Assembly: GCF_048771995.1 (NCBI RefSeq)
Contig: NC_133050.1
Coordinates: 4,290,501 to 4,354,500, forward strand
Origin: Taeniopygia guttata
Taxonomy: Eukaryota; Chordata; Aves; Passeriformes; Estrildidae
Direction of reading: 5' to 3'
Length of the DNA stretch: 64,000 nucleotides
Positions 47,028-57,600 of this stretch are shown one piece after another. The position numbers were made by a program, and so were the translations under genes. Within the stretch, counting starts at the first letter, position 1. The number at the start of each line of letters is the position of its first letter. The notes under the pieces were generated by a model. That model had not been told where the DNA came from. It worked only from the letters and a program-made list of their open reading frames with translations, and made no database searches.

Positions 47028-47945
47028 CATCAGCCGCTGAGGCACAGTCCCCGCCGAAGCAGAGTTCCCCTGAGCCCTGGCAGCACCCGTGCCCGTCTGC
47101 TGCCCCAGAAACCTGTGCCCCAAAAGGGCTTCTCTGCCAGAGGGCAGCCAAAGCTGGTGTGTGTTGCAGCATTTTTCAGAGAAAGAGGACATGAATTATG
47201 AGGTTTGAGCTACTCCAGTCTAGGCCTCAGATTTGGGCCTTGTGAGGCCTTCAAGCCTCTGACGCAGTTAGAAATTTAGAGCTTGGAGCGCAGATAGAAA
47301 TAGTATTAAGGTGTGACGGGGACCACTGGGCTGTCTGGGTGTGAATTAGTATACGTTTATAGTGTAAGGCTCAAGCCACTTTAAGGAAAAGGTAAACAAT
47401 GTTAGCCTACCAATCAGAGTGCCTTTGTTTCTGTAAACTATGTAGAAGTTTATATAAACTACCATCTTATCTCTAAAAAAAGGAGAACGTTTGATTAACC
47501 ACATTGGTTCAGATCAGTGTTTGTCTTGTCCAGTTTCCCGTTTTCCTGAGATTCCCTGGCTTTTGGTGTGCACTGGGGGCTGTGCTGCGTCCTACAGGGG
47601 CTGTTGGTAGCAGCACCTGGAGCAACTGGTGGCAACACTTGGTGCGTGTCAGATGTTGTTGCTCCTTCCCGGAATGATTTTTTCATGGAAGGGATTAGCA
47701 GCAGCACAGAAACACCAACAGCTACTCAACTTCACAGGACAAAGAGAATCCACCGAAACACTGTCATGTTTCCTTGTGCTTTTGTGTCTTTCTTGCATTC
47801 GAAAAGAAAAAGAATTGGCCCGAGCCCTGCTATTCAAATCTCCAGCTGCTGTGTGTCTTCCTGTGGCAGCTCACGTGCAAGCACAACTGGCTGCCTGCTC
47901 AGCTCGGCACTGGATGGCCACAAACAGGGAGGGCCCTGGTGAACA
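47028..47945. other. spacer, AT-rich, possibly LTR
   Basis: Near 47,420-47,470 it has a CCAATCAGAG box followed by GTTTATATAAAC, a plausible promoter pair of an old LTR, but no ends are defined. No gene recognised. Confidence 0.35.
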
Positions 47946-47949
47946 TCTC

Positions 47950-48710
47950 TTTGGTCTGGTGGGGCAGCGAGGGCACAGGAGACAAAGACTGCTCCTCCCG
48001 AGTTCATGGGGCAACAGAGAGATTTTATTTCCCACGTCCCCCCTTACACAGGGCATTGGAAAGACCAGGCGTGGAAGCTCTCATTGGTTTGAGCTCCACG
48101 CCCCTTCAGGTTCTGGCCAATGAGATGCCTGCAGTTTTGGGAGATATTTGATTGGTCAAGAGCCCTGTCAATCATGGTAACATCTCACCTTTCTTTATAA
48201 AATTCTGTGCATTGTTCTCTGTCACCCATCTGCAAGGGCCCTTTGCAAACATGGTGACAGAGGACAGAGTGCATCTAATTTACACTGGAGCTGCAGCATT
48301 CCCCTCCAGGAACTGTCAGGGGAGAACTCAGGCCACAGGCATAATGCTTCTCGGTTACAAATTGAACTTATCTCTAAAAGCAGAAAGCTATTTAACCCTC
48401 AGCCCATTTAGCCCTCAGAGAAAAACCCAATTTTAAAAAACAACCTTTAAGCACTTGATCCCTTGGAGAAAAACCTAACTCCCAGAAAACAGTCTGTAAA
48501 CAGAAAAACTGTTTGTAAACATGAGAAATAATTTGTAAACAAATCAAGTCCTTCTGTGAACTGTCCATGAGGCAGGTGATCATTTGTAATGCTGTCTGGG
48601 GTTTCCAGTGTCCATATTTTAGGCAGCAGTATTGTACTGTTGTAGGATTTATTGTAAAACATAAGAACAGACTCAGAGGGGAGGAGAGTGTACCCTCAAT
48701 CCAACCCCTT
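47950..48710 (-). mobile_element. ERV LTR, minus orientation
   Basis: On the minus strand there are several ATTGG/CCAAT boxes near 48,160-48,080, a TATA box TTTTATAAAG at about 48,202-48,193 and AATAAA at 48,029-48,024, spaced as in a retroviral LTR. Ends are approximate. Confidence 0.5.
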
Positions 48711-49560
48711 TCCCCATTTTTCTTTGTATAATAAATAATAATAGGAACAGAACATGGATTTTGAATACTATTAACTTATGCAAAGTTAACTTATATCTTG
48801 AAGCAATGCAAGAATAATTGCTAGAATATTAAGAAAATACATGTTAATACACATACTAGGACTTCTTTACGATAATGATTTACTAAAATATGAATATCGA
48901 TCCAATATCGATATCCAACTGAGATGGACAAAAACTCTCTAAGAGTTTAAATTTAGAAAGTGTATGTTTATTGAGACAGCCGGGCAGTACATGGGATAAT
49001 TCCCTAATGCACACTGCAAAAATCACAGGTGTTACAAAGCTTTTTTATTGACAGAAGTCTTGAATACACAAAATATGAATGCATATTCATATCCCTGTCA
49101 CTTCCTCTGCTCCGTTTCATATGCTAATTGGCAGAAAGGCTATTAAGCATGTGTAGTTCTGTTCCCTGAAATGAGTCGGGGGTCCATTTTGGGGAGGGGT
49201 CTCCAAAATGAAGAAGTAAAATAAGTCTTCCTCGTTCTGACCTTTCTGCCTTTCCCATGCACACGTGACAAATGAATCCTTGCTGTTTTCCTGTGCTTAA
49301 TGGATTCCTAAAGTAGGGGAAGTCTGCAACTGTTTTTGTGTCCCTGAAATCTGTTTGTCACATTCTGTTTCTCATGATAAGCACAGCTACCCAAACATAA
49401 AGCTGAGAAGCAATGAGTTAATAGATCCTGGATATCTTATCTAAGATCCAGCTACTGTTAACTATGAACAAAGCCTATTTATCTACTTCCGCTAAGTCAG
49501 CAACATCTAATTTAACTATCATCTTAACTTCCTAAAATTCTTAATTCTTCCAAATTAATG
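48711..49560. mobile_element. AT-rich, probable second LTR or ERV fragment
   Basis: A block from about 48,900 to 49,270 has minus-strand AATAAA-like words and the octamer-like TATGCTAATTGG at about 49,121. No boundaries fixed and no gene seen. Confidence 0.3.
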
Positions 49561-49565
49561 TCTCA

Positions 49566-49870
49566 CTGGGAATAGGGACAGGGAATGGGAATGGGGACAG
49601 GGAATGGGGAATGGGAATGGAGACAGGGACTGGTACTGGTGACAGAGACAGGGAATGGGGACAGGGACCAGGAATGGGGACAGGAAATAGGACTGGGAAT
49701 GGGGACAGGGACAGGGAATACGGTACAGGGATCGAGAATGGGGTCCGGATTGGGATGGGAGCAGGATGGGAACGGGATAGGGGGGACATGGGAACAGGCA
49801 GGGGCAAGGGGAGTATGGAAGGGGAGTAAGGAATGGGGCAGCCACTACAGGGGGACCGGGCTATGGGATG
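49566..49870 (+). repeat. purine-rich simple repeat (GGGAATGGGGACA-type)
   Basis: Degenerate GGGAATGGGGACAGG units. Long open frames on both strands result from it. Confidence 0.9.
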
Positions 49871-50169
49871 GGGACACATGGGGACAGTTCCAGGGCAGGG
49901 GGTCCTTGACCAGCTGCCCAGAACCTCCACCAGGGTCTCCCAGTGCAACTGGAGCCGCTCAGCCTGGGGTGCCCAAAGCCCTGAGCAACTCCCAGGTCCC
50001 TTCCAGGAACCCTCAAGTCCCTCAAACCCAGCATCCCCCACATCCCCTGCAAGAACCACCCCCATGTCCCCATCCTTGTCTTAGCTCAACATCTTTATTT
50101 TTACCTGCTTTTTAGAGTTTTGAAAGAGCATAGAGAAATGAAAAGATAATCCAGGCCAGGGGGGCCAGG

Positions 50170-50423
50170 AGGATGTGGAGCCCCCAGCCAGGTGTCTTCC
50201 CAGCATGGATCAGCAGCACCACGGGTCACCGGGGTCTGCCCACCGGGGCTCACTGGGGATCATCCAGCATGGATCCTCCCATGGGGGACGGAGCTGGAGC
50301 AGCGCACGGAGCTCTTCCCACACTGGGGCACTCACAGGGCCGCCCTTCGTGGTGCCTCTGCTGGTTTGGGTCAAGGCTGAGCTGTGTGATGAGCTCTTCC
50401 CTCACCTGGGACACTCGTAGGGC
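50170..50423 (-). pseudogene. decayed C2H2 zinc-finger gene 3' end
   Basis: In shifting frames the minus strand still shows YECPR then stop, LITQLSLDPNQQRHHEGRPCEC, a worn penultimate finger (SALTxHQxxHxxGRPCEC) and then the same post-stop fossil finger type seen at 22,900-23,015 (AVRCSSS-like). Upstream, where more fingers should be, is a 42-bp minisatellite. No intact finger remains. Confidence 0.6.
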
Positions 50424-50644
50424 GTGGGACATCACCAGGAACAGGGCTGGGATGTGCCCTGGTGCCTGGGACATCACCAGGAACAGGGCTGGGATGTGCC
50501 CTGGTGCCTGGGACATCACCAGGAGCAGGGCTGGGATGTGCCCTGGTGCCTGGGACATCACCAGGAGCAGGGCTGGGATGTGCCCTGGTGCCTGGGAAAT
50601 CACCAGGAGTGGGGCTGGGATGTGCTCTGGTGCCTGGGACATGA
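50424..50644 (+). repeat. 42-bp minisatellite, about five copies
   Basis: Unit GGGACATCACCAGGAACAGG plus GCTGGGATGTGCCCTGGTGCCT. Being a multiple of three it gives open 14-residue repeats in several frames, which I do not regard as coding. Confidence 0.95.
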
Positions 50645-50869
50645 CAAGGGGCGGTGCTGGCTGGGGTTTGTTTGGTGCCTGTGAAATCCCAAGGGCAGTG
50701 TCACAGCGGGGCAGCTCTCAGTGTCCCCAGCAGGTCACAGTGTCCAGTGCAGCCCGTGCCAGCGGTCACTGCGCACACGGGGCAGGCTGGGCTGGACAGG
50801 GGACGGGGCAGAAACGCTGCCCTGGGACTGGGGTCTCCCCCTGCCTCTGGGGCACCTTGGGCAGGGCAC

Positions 50870-51070
50870 GGGGCTGCTGCTGGGCCAGGGGGACAGGCCA
50901 TGCCCCCTGTCCCCTGCTGCTGGGCCAGGGGAACAGGCCGTGCCCCCCGTCCCCTGCTGCTGGGCCAGGGGGACGGGCTGTGCCCCCCGTCCCCTGCTTC
51001 TGGGTCAGGGGGACAGGCCATGCCCCCTGTCCCCTGCTGCTGGGCCAGGGGGACAGGCTGTGCCCCCTGA
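50870..51070 (+). repeat. 40-bp minisatellite, five copies
   Basis: TGGGCCAGGG begins at 50,881, 50,921, 50,961, 51,001 (one mismatch) and 51,041. Confidence 0.95.
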
Positions 51071-51532
51071 CAGCTCCCCAGGCCCCTCTGGTGCCTGTCC
51101 CACATCCCTGTGGCTCCTGTCCCCACCACTCCCCACCACCTTCACTCCCTCCCTCAAAGCCCCACCCAACCCCTCCACAGTGACCTCTGGAAAGAAAGAA
51201 TGAAGGAAAGGAAGTGTTGTCTGTTCACCCTGCATGGATGTCAGGCACCCACCAAAGCTGCTCTCTCACTCCCCTCCAGAGATGGACAGGAGAGAGAAAA
51301 CAGAATGAAGGCTTCAAGGGTTTAGCTAAGGACTGGGACAGATCACTCAGCAAATGCCATCATGGGCAAAACATTTTCAAAATTGGAGATATTAATGGAA
51401 TTTATTGTTATCTGGATCAGGGCAGGATAGTGAGAAGTAAAACAAAGCTTTAAAAACACCTTCTGCCCTTCCCTCCCTCCTTCCCAGCGCTACCTCCCCC
51501 CCAGTGGGTACAGGGAGACAGGGAATGGGGGC

Positions 51533-51913
51533 TCAGGTCAGTTCATCCCGTTGTTTCTCCTGCTGCTCGGGGAGAGGAGTCGTTCCCTGCTGTGCCAGGG
51601 GTCCCTCCTGGAGACACTTCTCCATGAACTTCTCCATGGTGAGTTCATCCCACGGACAGCAGTTCTCCACAAACTGCTGCAGCGTGGCTCGCTCTTCCAT
51701 GGGCTCACAGGTCCTGGCAGGGCCCTGCTCCAGCCTGGGCTCCTCTCCAGGGGTTTGCAGGTCCCTGCCAGCTCCCTGCTCCAGCACAGGTTTCTCACGG
51801 GGTCGCAGCCTCTGCTCAGGCATCCCCCTGCTCTGGCACGGGCTCCTGCAGGTGCTGCAGGTGCATCTCTGCCCTCCGTGCCCTCCATGGGCTGCAGGGC
51901 CCAGCTGCCTCAC
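51533..51913 (-). CDS. unrecognised ORF, 126 codons
   Basis: Minus-strand open frame with a Glu/Gln-rich, weakly repeated composition (EQGAGRDLQTPGEEPRLEQG) and a more structured-looking C-terminus (ATLQQFVENCCPWDELTMEK, then FMEKCLQEGPLAQQ). I recognise no family. No splice sites or promoter support it, and it could equally be chance in GC-rich DNA. It ends DELT at 51,533. Confidence 0.2.
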   Translation of the reverse strand: MRQLGPAAHGGHGGQRCTCSTCRSPCQSRGMPEQRLRPREKPVLEQGAGRDLQTPGEEPRLEQGPARTCEPMEERATLQQFVENCCPWDELTMEKFMEKCLQEGPLAQQGTTPLPEQQEKQRDELT

Positions 51914-51969
51914 CAGGGACTGCCCAGGGAATCTCAGGGCAATCAGCTCCAGCAGCTGGAGCAGCTCCT

Positions 51970-52030
51970 GCCCCTCCTGCCCTGCCCTGCCCTGCCCTGC
52001 CCTGCCCTGCCCTGCCCTGCCCTGCCCTGG
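51970..52030 (+). repeat. (CCTGC)n pentanucleotide run
   Basis: About eleven CCTGC units. Confidence 0.95.
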
Positions 52031-52870
52031 GGGTGTGCAGAGCTGTTCCTCTCACATGTCCTCACCCTGCTCCTCCCTGCTCACAGTCACAGCTCCAGGA
52101 TCACCCATTTTCTTTTTCTTAAATCTCTTATCCCAAAGGCATTACCACCATTTCTAACTGGGTCAGCCTTGGCCAGCAGCCGGTCTGTCCTGGAGCCGGC
52201 TGGAATTGACTCTGTGGGACATGGAGGAGCAGCTGCTCTCACAGAAGGTGCTCCTAGAGCCCCTCTCTTACCAAAACCTGTCCATGCAAACCTGCTATAA
52301 GTATGGCAGGGTTTTCATTACCACTATTAATTCTTATTATTTCTATTATCTCCATTTTTTGCTAATAATGGTACAGTTATTGTTATTACTAATATTTTTA
52401 GTCTTTTGGACTCTATATTAATAGTGGCTAGATTAGAACTGGAAACAAAGGTACTTCATTGCAAGTAACAGTTAGAGTTTTGTCAGCCTCTTGCCCTGCC
52501 CTGTTCTGTGCCATTGCTGTGTGTGAAGCTGCTGCTGCCAGGGGTCCCTATTTCCCTGGTTTGGGAAATTCCATGGCATTGCTGACATGTCAGAAAGAGA
52601 GGGCTCATTCCACGCAAAGGCATGCCCTTAGTTCTTTGAGTCCCATTGTTGGAAGCTTGTTTTCTAACATTGTTGACTTTCTCAGCTTCTGTTAATATTT
52701 GTGATTTTATAACAAAATGTTCTTGGATGTGATTGTGCAAGATTCTCTAATCAGCTTTCAGTTTGCTCTTGGATTCCTTAGCGGTGTGTCGGAGCTGAAG
52801 GCAGCATTTTGGGTGGAAGGCTTCGGTGGGAGCTCGGATTGCCTCAGCAGCAGCTGGTTTTGCCCATGTG
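52031..52870. other. no gene seen
   Basis: Includes an AT-rich stretch at 52,310-52,440 (TATTATT words). Nothing recognised. Confidence 0.4.
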
Positions 52871-52879
52871 AGCAGAGCT

Positions 52880-53370
52880 GGCAGAGATGCCGTGCGCTGA
52901 ACATTCCGCCTCGCCGGGAGCCGCAGGGCCCGGCCGGAGGGAGCTGCGCCGGGCGCTGCGGGCTGTGCCGGGCCGGGCAGGGGCCGCAGCCCCGGCAGGG
53001 CCCGGCCATGGACACGGAGCCTTGGCCGGGCAGGGCTCGGGCCCTGCGGCGCCGGGCGGGCGGTGCCGCTCACGGCGGGACCCTGCGGGGCCGGGACAGC
53101 GAGAGAGCCCGGGCCGAGCATCAGCCCCGGGGCGGGCACGGCCCGGGAGGGGGCACAGCCCGGGGGTCCCGCAGAGCCCCCCTGCTCCAGAGCCGCGCCT
53201 GCCACAGCGGGGCAGCTGCGGCACTGCGGGGCAGGGAGGAGCCGCAGGGGCGTTCCGAGCGCTCCTTCGGGGCAGCATTTTGTCCCGGGCCGGGGAATTC
53301 CCGCGGGCCGGGCGGGCCGGGGCCGCTGCCGAGCGCCGCCGCCTTTCCCGGGAGCCGCCGGGCAGAGCTC
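52880..53370 (+). promoter_or_regulatory. orphan CpG island, inverted relative of 24,280-24,860
   Basis: Very GC- and CpG-rich. Stretches near 53,370-53,330, 53,290-53,265 and 53,190-53,130 match, reverse-complemented and in order, 24,500-24,540, 24,670-24,700 and 24,770-24,850. By that orientation it should serve a plus-strand zinc-finger gene, but the inverted-repeat arm with the MROH-like gene follows instead. Confidence 0.55.
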
Positions 53371-53629
53371 TCCGCTCGGGGCTGTGAAAAACACCTTCAC
53401 TCCCCTCTGAAAATTTAAAGAGTTTAATGCAGGACAAGAGGAGACAAGGGCCAGAGAGCAAAGGTTGTTAGGGCCGGGTGCATCTCGGCACTGAGCCGAG
53501 AGCACACTGTTACCTCCGGAGATACCCTTGAATACCTTTTCCTTTACACCAGCCTGTTGCATATTCATAGTCCCTTATGCATAGAAAACTTTTTTCCCAA
53601 GCTAGTCGACATAATCCAAGAACTGTTTA
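53371..53629. other. spacer end
   Basis: Short sequence between the CpG island and the arm, possibly LTR-derived (TTTAAAGAGTTTAATGC near 53,415). Not assigned. Confidence 0.3.
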
Positions 53630-53984
53630 GCAGCGCTCCCCGGGCCCCAGGGTGAGAGCAGCATTCCTGCCCTGGCCCACACGTTCCTGGTCTGTGTCAC
53701 ACGGCCGTGCTTAGGATGGCCACCACGTGGGACGTGTCCCGAGGAGGCCGTGCCAGCTTCTGTGCAGGGCCCCGTTCCCTTCGTGCCATGGCTTAGGCAG
53801 CTGCGGGGGCTCCTGCTGCTCTGAGCCCGCAGAGCAGGGCAGCGTTTGCTGATGGTCTGAGCCGTTCCTAAAGATCCTGTTGGGCTGTCTGACACACTTG
53901 GGGCAAGGCATTCCTTCCAACCTGGGCCACTCTGGGGGGCTGGGGGTGGCCCCAGGGCAGGTGGCAGTGCGTGCAAGGGCCCTT
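53630..53984. repeat. inner end of the right inverted-repeat arm
   Basis: Begins CAGCGCTCCCCGGGCCCCAG and matches the reverse complement of 46,691-47,027. Confidence 0.85.
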
Positions 53985-54240
53985 TGTGACACGGTGCAGC
54001 ATGGTCACCGTGGAATGGAACGGGACAGGGTATCCAAGGGCCCTTTGTGACACGGTGCAGCATGGTCACCGTGGTATGGAACAGGACAGGGTATCCAAGG
54101 GCCCTTTGTGACACGGTGCAGCATGGTCACCATGGAATGGAACGGGACAGGGTATCCAAGGGCCCTTTGTGACATGGTGCAGCATGGTCACCGTGGAATG
54201 GAACAGGACAGGGTATCCAAGGGCCCTTTGTGACATGCTG
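53985..54240 (-). repeat. 61-bp minisatellite, right arm, about five copies
   Basis: GGCCCTTTGTGAC recurs every 61 bases from about 53,979 to 54,223. Same unit as 46,229-46,690 but fewer copies. It lies about 420 bases upstream of the MROH-like ATG. Confidence 0.95.
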
Positions 54241-54657
54241 TGGCATAGGTGTTGGCAGTGACAAGGCCACTCCACAGTGCTCGGTGCACGTGACAAGACA
54301 GGATGGAGAGAGTGGTGCTGTGAGGAGCCCTCACACAGCCACTCGTTCCTTGCTGACCCAGAACTTTCCGAGGTATTACTCCTGCAGGTGACCTCGTGGC
54401 AGTACCAGAGTACTTGGTGACCCCTGGCCTTCCCGAGGCATCTCTTCTGCAGCTGCCCTCGAGGGCAGATTGTGGCATTTGCTTTGCACTGTCCTTGACA
54501 GGAGTCTCCTGTCCTTGTGGCTGGAGCCCCCAAGACCAGAGTGCAGGACTTGCTGTCCTGTAGCCTTGCCCAGACTTCACTCTTGCAGGTGCCCTCAAGG
54601 CACAACTGCAGCACTTGCTGACTCGGACCTTTTCCTTTTCACCTTCTGCAAGTAGCC

Positions 54658-57600
54658 ATGAATCCAGGCAGTGACCCAGAGCACAGACCTGCGAGCGTGG
54701 CCAAGCTGGCCTGGGGGAAGGAGGAGAAAGAAGGCCCTGGAGCTGCCCCAGCACAGCAGCCGGAAGAGGTGGAGCAGTTCCAGCCACCGCAGAGGGGTGA
54801 GTGGCAGAGCTGGGCCACAGGGCTGGTGCCTGAAGCCAGCTTGGTCACATGCCATGCCATGCCATGCCATGCCATGCCATGCCATGCCATGCCATGCCAT
54901 GCCATGCCATGCCATGCCATGCCATGCCATGCCATGCCATGCCATGCCATGCCATGCCATGCCATGCCATCCCATCCCATCCCATCCCATCCCATCCCAT
55001 CCCATCCCATCCCATCCCATCCCATCCCATCCCATCCCATCCCATCCCCTGGGGCCATGCCCATGGACAGGATGGAATAGGGGCCGGGCAGACACCCCAC
55101 AGCCGTGCTCCATGCCCTGGGGCGGCGCGGGGCTGTCCCTGCCTGGGCAGCGCAGGGCTGGGCTGTGTTCTCCGGCCTCTCCCGCAGCCCCTCAGCTCGG
55201 GCTGCGCTCGCTCTTTGCCAGGTGCAGCCGTGCAGCGCACACGAGAGCAGGAACGCACCCGTGGCCGCTTCCGCAGAACAGCGCAGGTACCTGCAGCCAT
55301 CCCCACCTGGGCTGGGCCTGCTGGCACTGCTCAGCCCAGCACTGTGCTCGGAGCACTCCATGCAACATCTCGGGCTTCTTGCCCTTCTGCTACACATGGT
55401 TTGCAAATTCACGAAGAGGATTCGGGAGGAAGAGAGCAGCGTCATGGGCGCTGTGGTCAGAGCGTACCCTCCCATCTTCAAAACCAAGGCCAGTGCTGCC
55501 CTGCTGGATATGCTTGTGGAGGAGGGTCCTTCCAGCCTAAAGCAAGTAAGCAGCCTGTGGCCTGGCTTTTCTCCTCCCAGCAATTGCGTGGCGTCCCAAG
55601 CCACGCCTGCTGCTCCCTGGAAGCCTTTGAGGCCATGGCAGTGTGGTGGCAAGGGAAGCACTTCTCTGGGGCAGCTGGGCACATTCCTTCCTCTGGCAGC
55701 TTTCCAAGTCTCCCCTGCCTTCTCCAGCTGCCCGCCATGATGAGGTACATCCTCGTGGCCAATGAGTTTCCTGAGTACAATCTGTACAGGCCCCTTCTGG
55801 ATCTGAGAGAGGCACAGCCCTCTGAGGTGGTGATGGCTCTCCTGCGTGTGGCCCCAGTGTGTGACAGGTATGGGGCCCACGTGTCCACAAGGCTCAGCAG
55901 CCCTTCACCCTGTACAGCCTGTCCCAGGTGTCTGACAAACAGAGAATTCCAGGGCCCTCTGGCTGCTCCCTTTGCCAGCCCTGGTCCCTGCCAGCCCCCC
56001 AGCGTGCTGCCATGCTTCCCCCCTGCCCCTCAGGGGCCAGTCCCCACAGGGCTGGGCTGCCTGCGTGCTGCCAGTGAGGGGCAGTGGGCAGAGGCAGGGC
56101 TGGCAGAGCAGCTCAGCTCCCCGCTGCCACCCAGGCCACGCTGCTATGTCCCAGACTCCTCTGAGACAGAGCTCTGACCCCACAGAGCTGCTTTGGCCAT
56201 GTGGAAGAGCATCATGTGCTCGCCCAGGACTGCAGAGCCGGCCATGCTCGTACTCCTCGATGTGCTGGGGAGCTGGCCAGGGCACAGCACGTGCACCTCC
56301 GATGGGGACCACATGGCTATCCTTGCCCTGGCTGTGAGTTTCTGTCTTTGCTGGCCCCAAGGCCACCCCTCCAGAAGCTCTCCATCCTCCCTCCCCCACG
56401 GCGTCTCCCTGCCTCAGATGCTGGGCTGAAACCTGGCCTCGGGGCAGCTTCAGGGCCACCAGGCCCGGTGCTCCCCCTGCGTCTCTCTGGGCCTCTCCCT
56501 CCCGTGCTCGGGCCCTGCCACACGGACACCTCGGCACTGAGCGCTGTCTCGAGGGGCTTTGTCCTTTGCAGGCAACTGTGGTGATGTGGAAGATCCTCCA
56601 GCTGCCCTGTGTCCCACAGATGGTGACCGTGTATTTCCCCCGCCTGTTTGTCCATCTGCTCTTCCAAGTGTTCTTCAGCACTCTGGATATGCCAGAGGAG
56701 GTCGATACCTTCTGGGAGGGATGTCAGCAGCAACACGGCCTTGCCTCCAACCCCAGCAGGTACTCCATCCCAGTCCTCCTGTCCTTGCCATATCCCTGGG
56801 CAGGGGCCAGTGCTCCCAGCGTGACCTGGGCTTTGCTCTGCGCACAGCTTTGCAGAGCAGACCCTGAAGGCCCTGCTCTGCCGACTGCACTATGAGGATG
56901 TGGTGGTGGCCATGGAAGACAAGGGTGGCTGGGACACACTGCTCTGTGCTGACACCCACCACTGTGCTGTGGGCGTGCTGGCCAGGTGAGACCCCCTGCT
57001 CCCCAGCTGTCCCTGGCATGTGTGCCCTGTGCCCCAGGTGCCCCACACAGTCCCCGTGGCCGTGGGCCAGAAGGCCTTGTCACCAAGGGATGGCCAAGGA
57101 GGCTGCAAAAGGCTGGAAGAGGAGCGTGCCCAAGAGCAGCAACCTCCCAGAGGGCTCAGCTGCCCCTTGCAGGGTGGTGGAGAAAGGCCAGACCTCTGTG
57201 AGTCAGTCCTGGGAGAGGTTTGCCCCCACTGGCTCAGGGGTTTGGCTCCTATTTCCTCCTGTCAGAGAAATGCACCGTGCATCCGAAGCCATGAGTTCCG
57301 CGATTGCATTCCAGCTGCTCGGGCTGCTCAGCAAAGACACACCATGCCGGGATTTGGCCGCCCTGGCGTTCCTTGTGGAGGTGAGCCTGAAGGCCAGCGC
57401 TGCCTCGCTCAGCTGCCTCCCGGCTCTCTGCCCTCTCTTGGCCGCAGTGCCTGGGACGGAGCCCGCGCCCTGTGCTGCTGCCTGGGCTCAGCCCTGTGCG
57501 GTTCTGGGCTCCTGCTGGCCTCTCCCCCGTCACTGCCCTGTGCCTTTCAGGTCCTGGAGCGCCTGAACCTGAGTGAATGCCGTGACAGCGTCCTGGAGTT

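Noticed and set aside
53985..54614. open frames upstream of the right MROH copy encoding Cys-rich peptides
   Set aside because: They lie antisense to the promoter side, include the 61-bp array and are not supported by splice or start context.
54639..55880. 413-codon frame antisense to the right MROH-like copy
   Set aside because: Shadow of the sense exons plus the pentanucleotide array; no family resemblance.
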